Positions 55,401 through 64,000 of a DNA stretch of 64,000 bases are shown here, one piece after another. The position numbers were made by a program, and so were the translations under genes. The stretch comes from Lanius collurio. Its lineage: Eukaryota > Chordata > Aves > Passeriformes > Laniidae. Location of the stretch: assembly GCA_020086605.1 (NCBI GenBank), contig JACBWW010000016.1:16901512-16965511 (forward strand), in the 5' to 3' direction. Numbering within the stretch: position 1 is the first letter of the stretch; each line of letters begins with the position of its first letter. The notes below the pieces were generated by a model. That model saw only the letters and a list, made by a program, of their open reading frames with translations. It was not told where the DNA came from and did no database searches.

Positions 55401-57083
55401 AGGAAGACTTGGCAACAGACAACAGATGGAGCCAGTGTGATACAGTTGCTGATTATTAGATGGATTTACTGATGAACACACCGCTCCAAATGAATATATC
55501 AGCAAACTAATAAGCAAGAAAAGGGCTTTAAGAAAAAAATATTAACATTGACTTTTTTTGATCTTGCCTAGCTGAGGTCTTATTTTTTGTGCCAGTTTAC
55601 AAGATACCACTCTGCAAGGACACAATAAAGAGCTCTGCCATTGTGCAAATGCATGGTTGTCTGCTACAGGAAGAATATAGAAAGGGAACCTATGATGCAA
55701 GTGAACCACAAGCTTCATTCTTTTCTGCAGCAGACACAGAAGCAACAGTCCCCTCCTTTAACCCTGCATTTCTTTCATGAGTCTGTGAAACCATTTGCAT
55801 AAAGGATTACAATGGCAAAAGCAAATATCTGGAATTAGAGGGTATAACTAGGTTACAGGAGGCCTGTGCCACCAGAGCAGCTCTTTTGAACTGTGTCCTT
55901 CCACAGTCACAAAAATATTAAGAACTGAAGCAAGGATTGCTCTGTAGGCCCTAATTTGTGCTCAGCCCCACTGTCAGCTGTTCATCTTAATGAAAAGCCA
56001 CAAAATAAATCAAAGCAAAAAACAGGAGAGCAAACACTTGCCAGCAGGTATAGCGAACACACCTCTGCCTTCAGTTTAAACTACTCGTTTTGCATGAAAG
56101 GTTATACACAAACCAAAACGGACAATGGAATTACTCAGCCATGTACACAGCTGAACACTGCAAGAATCAGAAAATGACATTTTTATTGGCATCCAACAAT
56201 AATTTCCAAGGATGATGACTAAATGGAAAGGTTTATGACTAGTCCACAGGGCATGTCAGGGTTTCTCATAAAAATTCTTATCTTAGGTTGCAAATTCCAC
56301 TGCCTAATTAAGTCCATGGAACTGTAAGCCTGTTGATTTTGCAGACAGTAAAATATGCTAGAACTCTGATCTCAATAAAAAAAAAAACAGTTGAAGCACA
56401 AAGGCTTCTCATAAACTAGCCTAAATGTTAGCTGTTGCTTTTTTTAGAGGAGCAAACAGAAAGGTTTAAATAAAATTCAACTCAGTAGTCTTCAAATTCA
56501 ATTCATTACTCTTGAAATTGTAGCTTTCAACTATTACAGCACCACTTACAGGAACACCTAAGTGGAAAGTCCCCCCTACTTGAAGCAAAAACCCTTCCAA
56601 CCCTCCAAGGAATACAACATTAAGAGTGACCATGTACATTTATACAGCACGTACCCCCGAAGGCCATAAAGCAAGCATATATGCACATACACTTGAACAC
56701 TCGAGCCTGTCATTAACGCGTGATTCACGTATTCTTACAGGGCAGCACTTAAACAGCAAAACTTGAGCCAAGCCTACACACCTCTTGACAAAGCGAACAC
56801 TTCCAAGGGAATCCTGGCCGGCCAAAGCTCCGCGCCGGGAACTCCCAGACCCCTGCCCCCGGAGCAGAGCGCGGCTTTCCCGCAGCGCCCGCCACCCCTC
56901 ACCTGCCGCCGCCGGGGCAGACACGGCCCCACCGCACACCCGCTCCCGGGAACGCCCCGCTCACCTCACCGAAAGGAGACCCCTCCGCTAGCAGACAGCC
57001 CCTTCCCCGGAGCGGTCCCGCTCCATGCTCCCCTCCGCCGACCCGCCCGGACCTGCCCGCGCCGCCCCCGCGCCGGCCGTTAC
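49492..57083 (-). other. TESK2: TESK2 intron 1
   Basis: This intron of about 7.6 kb runs between the CpG-island donor and the exon 2 acceptor. It is AT-rich up to about 56.8 kb, with A-rich tracts such as those near 51.7, 52.65 and 53.5 kb. Open frames of 129-130 codons at 50.5 and 51.9 kb show no recognisable protein features. The first part, 56.8-57.08 kb, belongs to the CpG island. I see no RNA gene or recognisable transposon. Confidence 0.75.
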
Positions 57084-57250
57084 CTGAGCGGTGGCGCCTG
57101 CAGGGCCCGCAGGCGGCGCGGGTTTTCATGACCGCATCCCCCACCCGCGGCCCCTCAGCACCCCGGCGCGGGTCCGCCCCGCCGCTGCGGCCGGCGCGGG
57201 GGCCCCATGTGAGGCGGGAGCCCGGCTGCGGGACCCGGGGCCGCGACCGC
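57084..57250 (-). other. TESK2: TESK2 exon 1, non-coding (donor firm, 5' end estimated)
   Basis: In the CpG island the minus strand reads CACCGCTCAG/GTAACG, a good donor at 57083. It is the only convincing minus-strand donor I found between the island and exon 2. The transcription start is not visible. 57250 is an estimate, placing it some 80 nt below the first CCAAT box at 57329. The exon holds an ATG at 57129-57127 (moderate context, G at -3) that opens a short ORF running into exon 2. A 192-codon frame through this segment is a by-product of high GC and is cut by the donor. Confidence 0.6.
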
Positions 57251-57258
57251 TGGCTCCG

Positions 57259-57278
57259 CCTCCTCCTCCTCCTCCTCA
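57259..57278. repeat. (CCT)n trinucleotide run in the CpG island
   Basis: About six CCT units lie next to or at the upstream end of the probable TESK2 first exon. On the transcript strand they read as GGA repeats. Such polypurine runs can vary in length and may affect 5' leader structure if transcribed. Confidence 0.8.
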
Positions 57279-57413
57279 CGAGTGCCACCGCCCACAGCGC
57301 CGGGGCGGGAACCGCCCCTTCCCAGCAGCCAATCGGCGCCAGGCGAAATGTGATGGACAGTGCCTCTCGACCAATGGAGAAAGGAAAAAAGGCGGAGGGA
57401 TTCGCAGGTCGGC

Positions 57414-57419
57414 CACGTG
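57414..57419. promoter_or_regulatory. CACGTG E-box
   Basis: The palindrome sits in ggcCACGTGag between two CCAAT boxes. It fits the core for USF, MYC/MAX or MiT/TFE factors. It is close to the centre of the island, where such sites are often functional, but this rests on the core motif alone. Confidence 0.5.
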
Positions 57420-57583
57420 AGTGCCCCTTTCCAATTGGTCGTGGGCCGCTTAAGCGACAGGCAGTCCGACCAATCACAGAAGCGACAACAACTCCCGAGA
57501 GACACGCGGGAGGTAGCGGCAGGAAAGACAGGGGGCGTTGCTAGGGGCGCTTCGCCCTCATTGGTCAGCCCCTGAGGGCGGGT

Positions 57584-57591
57584 TATAAATA
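57584..57591 (+). promoter_or_regulatory. TATAAATA box facing right
   Basis: TATAAATA follows gggcgggt and lies 20 bp after an ATTGG box. Its orientation predicts a plus-strand start near 57615, in the direction opposite to TESK2. No coding exon is recognised downstream, so it may serve an untranslated first exon or a long non-coding RNA. Confidence 0.45.
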
Positions 57592-57664
57592 AGAAAATTA
57601 GCCAGTCGGAGAGGGGGTGGGCGGTGATGGACGGGCAGGACAGCCAATCACCGCGTGTTTATAG

Positions 57665-57679
57665 CGGCGGCGGCGGCGG
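57665..57679. repeat. (CGG)5 repeat
   Basis: Five perfect CGG units stand just after a TTTATAG sequence, about 50 bp downstream of the predicted plus-strand start. They would lie in the 5' leader of any plus-strand transcript. Confidence 0.85.
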
Positions 57680-57752
57680 CTGAAGCTGTCAGCGGGGCGG
57701 GTGTTCGCACGTCCCGAACTTGCGGCCCGTCCCGGAGCCGGTCCCGGTCCGT

Positions 57753-57780
57753 GCCCCGGTCCCCGCCCCGGTCCCCGCCC
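57753..57780. repeat. 12-bp GC-rich tandem repeat
   Basis: The unit gccccggtcccc is repeated 2.3 times exactly. Degenerate copies (cccggtccgt) lie just before it. It is a local minisatellite at the right edge of the CpG island. Confidence 0.8.
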
Positions 57781-59362
57781 CTCCCGTGAGCCCTTCGCAC
57801 GCGGCCGAGCTCCGTGACTGTAACTCTGCTGTTATCGCCTCTAATTACCCGTCCCCTGCTGTTTCCCACAAGGTTCATCTCTTTCTCTGGTCTCCTCCTC
57901 TCTCAAGGACTTGCAACTTCAGCATTTGTTCTTCCCCTTCTTCCCCATCTGCCTGCACCCCGCCCCTGGTGTCGGCCACACGGCTCGGCCCTCCTGGTCC
58001 CTGCCTGGAGCCTGCTTAATCCAGCTCAGATATTCTGAGGGTTCGGCTGCCAACATGAAATCAGCCTGGGATTTTTCACATGCAAACTGTTATTTTTCAA
58101 TTTATCACTTATCCACATTTAGGCAGCCTGTGACAGGTATGGAAAAGGATATCTTTCTTCCTGCTGCGACGCTCTGCTAGATTCCAAGTATCCATTCCAA
58201 AGCACGGCAGGACGAGAACTTCTCATTAAACAGTTGTAAGGGGGGGTGGTTTTGTTTTACATTGGCGAGAGGCTGATTTTTTCCCTGACCTCATCTTTGG
58301 CAGAGGCTGAGCTATTTTTACTGAAGCTCTTCAACAAACAAAGTTCATATACTGTACAGTCTTGGATACAATAACCAAATCCCAAGCAGTTAAAAACCAG
58401 AGGAGTTGTAACTAAAAAGGGTCTTGGACAAGAATGTGTCACTCAGCTTTGCCATACCATATTTGTAATAAGTTTTCTCATTATCGTTTGTCAATAATTT
58501 TACATCTATTGTAGCATGATCCAAAATGTGCTTGAGGGAGTTCAGTGTTGGAAACATTAGCACCAGCTCTAAATACTGAACAGAGACTCATTCTTACAGT
58601 TGGATTAAAATATCTCTACTCTGCAATGTCCTGCTTAAACTTTGTCTCAGAATTTCAATCGAGTCTACTGTGAAACTTTCTCTGTATGTTTAACTACAAA
58701 AAAATATAATAATTTTTGCACAGGTAACAGATTAAAAGTACTTGTGTGGGCAAAAAATGTCTTGTTTTCTTAATTTCCTCCTGGATTTCCCTCACAGGAA
58801 ATTTTCCCACACTCACAAATTTTAAATATCAACCACATGCAAACGTTTATTCTAATGACAGCTCAAACACAGGGTGCAGCAAAGCTTTGGTAATTAAGCC
58901 ATTAAAAAATTATTATATCCATCATACTTTAAGGAGTGACAAAGCAGATGGAACTACCCAGATCCACCAGTGTCTTCTCTCTATACTCAAGCAGAATTGA
59001 ATCTCAGAATGGTTTTTTTTAGCAAGATTTTTTATAGAACTTAACCATTTTTAAGTCAAATTTCAGTGCTTTACATTTTGCTGGGATTTATCCCAGCAAG
59101 ACTTTATAAAGCCAACTCTGGAACCTCCACGTGGTCCTTCACCATATCAGGATCCAGTGATCTCTGCGACTTTGTACCCCATTAAAAAATCCCAGTATCT
59201 CCTTACTCCCCAGTATCCCCGTCCCTGCTGGTTTGGGAGTTATTAGCTGGCTTTAAGATGACATCTGGTGGTAGGGTTTTATTACTGCTCGTTCTATGAA
59301 CTGATCCCAGAACTATGCATATGAATTATCTTTGCCCTGTTCCCCATCATAAATTTTTCCTC

Positions 59363-59379
59363 TTTTTTTTTTTTTTTTT
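59363..59379. repeat. T homopolymer
   Basis: A run of about 17 T, followed by gtc and a further T run. It could be the reverse complement of an old poly(A) tail on the minus strand, but no element body is recognised beside it. Confidence 0.85.
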
Positions 59380-59858
59380 GTCTTTTTTTGTTTCCCAAAG
59401 CAAGATATATGTAGTCCCTGCTTTTGGCCGGCAAATGTCTTACTGGTAATATCCAGGAATAAGCACTTATTCCCAGGGCTGGTGCAAAGTAACATCATTA
59501 AAATACACCAGAGCCATCCCGTAAAGCTGAGTCTCAGTTGGAAACACTCACATTGTGTTTCATGTAACACTGCATGAGTTCCTGCGACTCGTTGACATTA
59601 CTGAGCCCTGTTTTGAGAGGGAAATAAAATCATCTTATGAGCCCTCTTATGGCTGTATCTGAAAGGCAAGTCCTACGTTTTGAAAGCAGGAAAAAAAAAG
59701 TACATCACAGCAGAACTTTGTCTCACAAAGCCCCCGTCCCCCCTCGCAGCTGGCAGAAGCACCGGGGCAAATCTGCAGCCTTGAAATCTGCACAAGACGA
59801 GTGACTTTTGTAGTCTCCCTCTGTTTCCCGGAGAGAGGAAAATGAACACCGCATTAGA

Positions 59859-59884
59859 AGACTCATCAAAGAGACTCATCAAAG
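59859..59884. repeat. Perfect 13-bp tandem duplication
   Basis: The unit agactcatcaaag is present twice with no spacer, in the right flank beyond the CpG island. It is very likely a recent replication slippage product. Confidence 0.9.
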
Positions 59885-62379
59885 GCAAAGTCTCGCAGAT
59901 GTCACAGCGCTCTCAGTTCTACCGAGCTGCTCTCGCATCCCAGAAGGGTCCCGCAGCCTGCGAACGCCTGTGCTCACGGCGGGTACTCCCCTCTCCTCCG
60001 GATGCCCCCAGGCTGCTCCATGCAAAGATCGGCCACTCCAAAAGGCAGCTCTGTGGCTTTGCGGTTTGCTCCTCTCTGCTCTCAGACTGACTCTCCCGTC
60101 CAGACGGATCACTTTGGCTTCTTAAATGTAACCGGTTTGGCAAAGGAGCAGCAGAGGGTTCGCTCACGGTTGGACATAAAAATAGAGATGAGAAGGTGGG
60201 TGAGAGCAGGCTGAAGGGGGAATTCCCTTCCTCCCTGCTTTGGAGATGCCCAGAGGAGAGAAGTTTGGGAGATTTCTCCTTCCCAAGAAGAAAGCTGATG
60301 CAATGTATCCATGCAAATTTGCCTCCACTGCAGCAGAGCAGGTGTTTTCCCCAGCAGAGCTTCTGTGGGCTCCAAAATTTAAAAAGTGTCTCATGACACG
60401 GACAGGGACTGTCTCTCTCCCCTCCCCAGGGATCAAGACAGTGGTTTGACCTCACAGTATCATGAAGAGATTGGACGTTCTAGTGATTTAACCCATTAAA
60501 TACTTTATGTAATGAAACCTGTCAAGAAAAAAACATCTTTGGATAGGATTGGTCAAATTCTGCTTTGATTTGCTCCCGTGGAGATCTGAAATCATGTCAC
60601 AGGAGTTGGAAGAGAGGGTCCCTATGGGAATGCCAGGAATTTACTCTTGACTAATGTCAGCACAGGCCTTTTTCTAGCCCCTGTCCTACGTGGACACTTA
60701 ACAGCCATGAAAAAAATTATCCCTTTAGGTTTTCAGTCACACACAAACCCCCTAGATTTTGAAAACCATCTTAATGGGTTCCCTGAGAGGAACATCCTCT
60801 AACCTGTATCTCCCTGAGCCAGCCTTGCAGGTGGCCTTTGCAGGACATGGACTAGTTTGCTTATGGGTGAGAGGGCATTTGCAGCTGCTCTGAGCAGGGG
60901 AAGGGAGAAGGCACAGCTGGGGCTGTGCTCTGATGCCCTGCCCCTTGTTGTGTCCTGCCCATGCTCCTGGCAGCAAGGAAGGCTCCGTGGGGGCAGCCTG
61001 CATGCTGTCCTCTGGACAAGGATGTACCTGCCTGCTACGAATTGGGTTAACAATTCTATTTGCACCACTGGTGCAGACGAGGTGGCCAGTATGTCCTTGT
61101 GCTCAAAGCCCTGTTGCCATGTCAGCCCAAACCCAACAGCACATGTCTCTGCACGAGACCTGGCAACCGTGGGAATGTCAGAGCATCTTCCACGTTACTC
61201 TTCCAGGAGGCTGGGCAGAGCCCAAGCAGGAGGCTGGCACAGCACCAGACACCCTGCCTTGGGAACTGGAAAGGGATTGTTCTAGGCAGATGGATATGCC
61301 CAAATTGACAGCTCCTCCATGCCACAGTATGTGCTCCCCTGCCTGCTCATCATGGCCATCTGCTGCATTGGGTACAATCTGGAGCCTGTCCACCCTGCTA
61401 CAGTGCTGTGGCATGGCTACAATGAAGCTCCTGGCAGTACCTTGGGCACGGAGTGGTACTGAGCTTGCTGGCTTGCCCCAGCCTGCTCTGATGTGCCCCC
61501 AGCCATGAGGCTGTGCAAACACTGGGACAATGAGCCAGGACTGACCCTTGCTTCAGCCCTGGGCAGAGCCCAGCACACCATATTCCAGCCCTTGGGAGCT
61601 GAGGAGCAAAGGGTGAGACCCCAGTACTCAGGGCAGGCCTGGGGCATGGCTTCTCTCAGCAGCCCCTGAATTTCTGAGATGTCTGAATAACAATTTTGTA
61701 GCAGAAAACCTTAAACACCTGACAAAGCTGTATTCACTTTGTATTCACCCACCAAAGTGCAGAAATACAGTTTTGCACTATTTTGGCCCATGGTGGATGC
61801 CCAAAGGGGCCACACACTCCAATGAAAATCAAGGCCAACAGCACACATGGGTGCTGTTACACCCATGTGAGGCACAAAAGGGTATCTGCATTGCCTGGTG
61901 CACTGTCCTCACTCCCCAGCTAAAACAGATTATCTCTGGGATAAATGCACAGCTTTTTGTGTCCTTAGGCTGCACAGCAGCCTCTCCACCTCTGGTTATG
62001 CTCCTCACACTTGCACTCACTCCTTATCTCTGCAGTTAGAACAGTGCAGAGGCTTGTCCCTTTTGAAACTGGAGACCTCTGCCACTGCAGGGCTCTTCAT
62101 CTTGTCCCCCCAGCCGCCACAGGCTTGGGCACCTTCAGCTCTACCCCTGCTTTCTCCAACCCTTTTTGCAGATCTTCAAGACCTACAAGTATCCAGATGC
62201 TATTGGATCCCTGCTCAGCTCTCTGAGAGATCCCAGTCTCTGATCAGCCTGCCCCCTGATATATTTAGGTCTCCCAGACCCTTAATTTTCCCTGGCTCCC
62301 TGAGCCAGTGAAGTCCCAATGTTTACTGTGGCTTGCCCAGAATGATTCTCTAACTCTGATGCTTTGCTGTCTGATCCAC

Positions 62380-62406
62380 TTTTTTTTTTTTTTTTTTTTT
62401 TTTTTT
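62380..62406. repeat. Long T homopolymer
   Basis: About 27 T in a row, ending in cag. On the plus strand this makes a near-ideal polypyrimidine tract plus AG, although no exon is recognised after it. The length in the assembly may be inexact because such runs are hard to sequence. Confidence 0.9.
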
Positions 62407-64000
62407 CAGTTTTGTTCTTCCTTTCTTCCTTTGCTGATTTACAAAGTTGTGGAGAGCTCTTGGAACAGAAGATGAGTCAGGACAGATATGCAGAGGGAAG
62501 AAGATGATATTCCAGCCTTGAAGTCAGGTTCACTCCCTGCGTCATTGTTATTAAAAATAGATGAATGGCAGTGCTCTTTGCATTGGAGGAGAGACAGGAG
62601 ATGTAATATCCTGGGCTGCTGAGCAAATGCTCCCTCTGTCTGTCTGCAAGTCCCCCAGTGGCATCTTCTGCTCTTTGATACAAATTCTCTTTTCTTGGCT
62701 CTGGCTTGTGGGATTCAATTTGCCTTTCATAAAAAAAACTGGTTTAATGTTTCAGCTTTGGAGGGGGGGGATGACTCATTCAATGATTTGCTCTTTTGCT
62801 CCAGTCAGTTGACTTCCAGCTTCCTCAAGAATTGAAAATCCCTACAAGAGCCAAGTTGTCTCCCTTTGAGAGCAGCCTCTCTCCTCATTCTGCACTGAAG
62901 AGCTTTTGGAGGATGAGAGGAACTGTTTGGGGATGATACCTGGGCCTGTCTACCCCAAGACCAATCCCAATCATGCCCAGTCCTCATGACAAGGCAGGTT
63001 TGCAAGGGGACAGGAGGCAGGCTGGGATCTGCTGGGCTCTGCAAGGCCAGGCTGAGACACGCACCAGCCATACTCCCAGTGCTCCTGGAAAAGGGCAGAG
63101 GGGAGAGAGGCCAAAGCAGAAGAAATGGGATGATTTACATGAGCCCAGAGCCCAGGCAAACCACCCACATGTGCAGGGCCATCCCTCTGCTCAGGGTTCC
63201 CACTGCTACAATCACTCACCTCTGGGCTGGTGAAACAGGTGATCACTCTTCAGATTGTGCAGGCCTGGAGATTATGGTGGCAGCAAGGCCAAAGCTGCAC
63301 CTCTGCTCTGCTCACTCACAGGACACTCAGCCCGTGTCATACCCTGGGTTGGGGGCACAGCCCAAGAACTGAGGTTACTTGTCTTTCCCAGGGCAAACAC
63401 CTCCCTCCCTCCTACCTATGCCCTTACTTCCCTTCAGCTTTTTTGCTGACACTATTTTCTATTCACTTATTTTCTATGATCTGCTTCTTCCTATTAAATT
63501 AATATAATCAACATTATCGTCTCTGGTCTGCTGCATGACTTGGCTGCCAGCCAGAAAAAAATGGATGGGAGCTGAATGGAGTCACTGCAAGAGGGAGGTA
63601 CGACAGTAGCAGAAGTTGATATTGTGGTTTTTGAGCACAAAAGTTTATTTCAAAAGTTATTCTAAGTCCTCCACTCTCAGTGCTACCCTGATCTGTCTGA
63701 TCTAGATGCTGTAAGGGTTTGCAAGGGTGTTTTGAGTCCTTCTCAAGAACAAGTCAAGAGCCTACATAGACATGGGGGGCTGCTGCCTGCTGTCTAAGAG
63801 GAATGGTTTTGCTTATTCCATGAGAAAGTGGCTGTGTACCAGGGGGATGTTAAAGTTCCCCTTGTTTTTGCTCCCTTCTCCAGGGTGGGACATCGGCAGT
63901 ATCATCTTAAAGCCATTGTCACACAGATACAGTCACTTTTCTTGCTCTCAGCTGCTCCTTCCTTGCTATGTAGGGCCAAAGGTACCTCATTAATCTGTTA

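Larger units (their letters stand above)
57329..57648. promoter_or_regulatory. Cluster of CCAAT boxes (NF-Y type)
   Basis: CCAAT occurs on the plus strand at 57329-57333, 57371-57375, 57431-57435, 57470-57474 and 57644-57648. The reverse form ATTGG occurs at 57434-57438 (as a palindromic CCAATTGG) and at 57560-57564. Flanking bases often fit NF-Y sites, for example agCCAATcg, agCCAATca and ATTGGtcag. Multiple CCAAT boxes 40-90 bp apart are typical of bidirectional and cell-cycle promoters (established knowledge). Binding here is inferred. Confidence 0.7.
56800..57850. promoter_or_regulatory. CpG island promoter of TESK2, probably bidirectional
   Basis: The AT-rich intron changes abruptly to very GC- and CpG-rich DNA at about 56.8 kb and returns to ordinary composition after about 57.85 kb. 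Inside lie GC boxes (GGGCGG/CCGCCC type), six CCAAT-box locations between 57329 and 57648, a CACGTG at 57414-57419, and a plus-strand TATAAATA at 57584. The TESK2 first-exon donor sits on the minus-strand side. The CCAAT boxes on the other side of the likely TESK2 start, and the TATA box facing right, suggest transcription in both directions. The plus-strand product is not identified. Confidence 0.85.
57851..64000. other. Right flank, no gene recognised
   Basis: Beyond the CpG island the DNA is AT-rich to about 59.6 kb, then more GC-rich from about 59.7 kb on, with CpG-poor, CA/TG-rich sequence at 60.8-63.4 kb. Frames of 178 codons (59919-60455, minus) and 191 codons (60933-61508, plus) are open, but neither shows a domain I recognise. 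Such frames are common at this base composition. I searched for MMACHC or other genes I know near TESK2 in mammals and saw no match. The region may hold introns or untranslated exons of the neighbouring gene. Confidence 0.5.

Noticed and set aside
56899..57477. 192-codon minus-strand ORF in the CpG island
   Set aside because: Arg/Gly/Pro-rich composition from GC-rich DNA. It is cut by the likely exon 1 donor at 57084, and other frames on both strands are equally open.
59919..60455. 178-codon minus-strand ORF in the right flank
   Set aside because: No recognisable motif. Stop-free by composition, with competing open frames on the plus strand.
60933..61508. 191-codon plus-strand ORF in the right flank
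   Set aside because: Low-complexity Cys/Ser/Pro-rich translation. Overlapping frames are also open, and it resembles no MMACHC, PRDX1 or other neighbour.
62380..62406. T27 tract as an acceptor pyrimidine tract
   Set aside because: A tract of pure T plus cag scores well by motif, but no coding or conserved exon is evident after it. A microsatellite is the simpler reading.

Overview
The window is vertebrate nuclear DNA, most likely from a bird. The main clue is a pair of chicken-type CR1 LINE 3' tails at 13.41-13.63 kb, ending in the avian ATTCTGTGATTCT motif. Long AT-rich introns and a single sharp CpG island agree with this. There is no operon, prokaryotic gene, rRNA, CRISPR array or complete coding ORF. 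Most long open frames are chance ORFs in introns or in GC-rich promoter DNA.

One gene explains about 57 kb: TESK2 (testis-associated actin remodelling kinase 2, LIMK/TESK family), on the minus strand with its 5' end at the right. A non-coding first exon lies in a CpG island (donor at 57084). Four coding exons follow: 49191-49409 (start codon, glycine loop), 30194-30315 (VAIK-type lysine, alpha-C glutamate), 20695-20743 (a 49-nt micro-exon, hinge side) and 2770-2916 (through the catalytic HRDLTSK). They add up to 537 nt, an uninterrupted frame of 179 codons, with consensus splice sites and consistent phases. The remaining kinase-domain and C-terminal exons lie off the left edge. The introns are about 7.6, 18.9, 9.5 and 17.8 kb, plus at least 2.8 kb of the next.

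The introns hold two CR1 tails in tandem, an older CR1-like remnant, two pairs of locally duplicated segments (about 131 and 145 bp), simple repeats, and two unexpected CpG-rich patches (4.3-4.5 kb and 37.9-38.2 kb).

The CpG island (about 56.8-57.85 kb) carries six CCAAT-box locations, a CACGTG E-box, CGG and CCT repeats, and a plus-strand TATAAATA. It looks like an NF-Y-type bidirectional promoter. To its right (57.9-64 kb) I recognise no gene. The neighbours that I recall flanking human TESK2 (CCDC163, MMACHC) are not visible there.

The most interesting points concern expression control. The exon 3 acceptor is fused to a strong 5' splice-site sequence (CAG/GTAAGG), as in a recursive-splicing exon, while the exon's own donor is weak. 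There is also a 29-codon upstream ORF split across the first intron.
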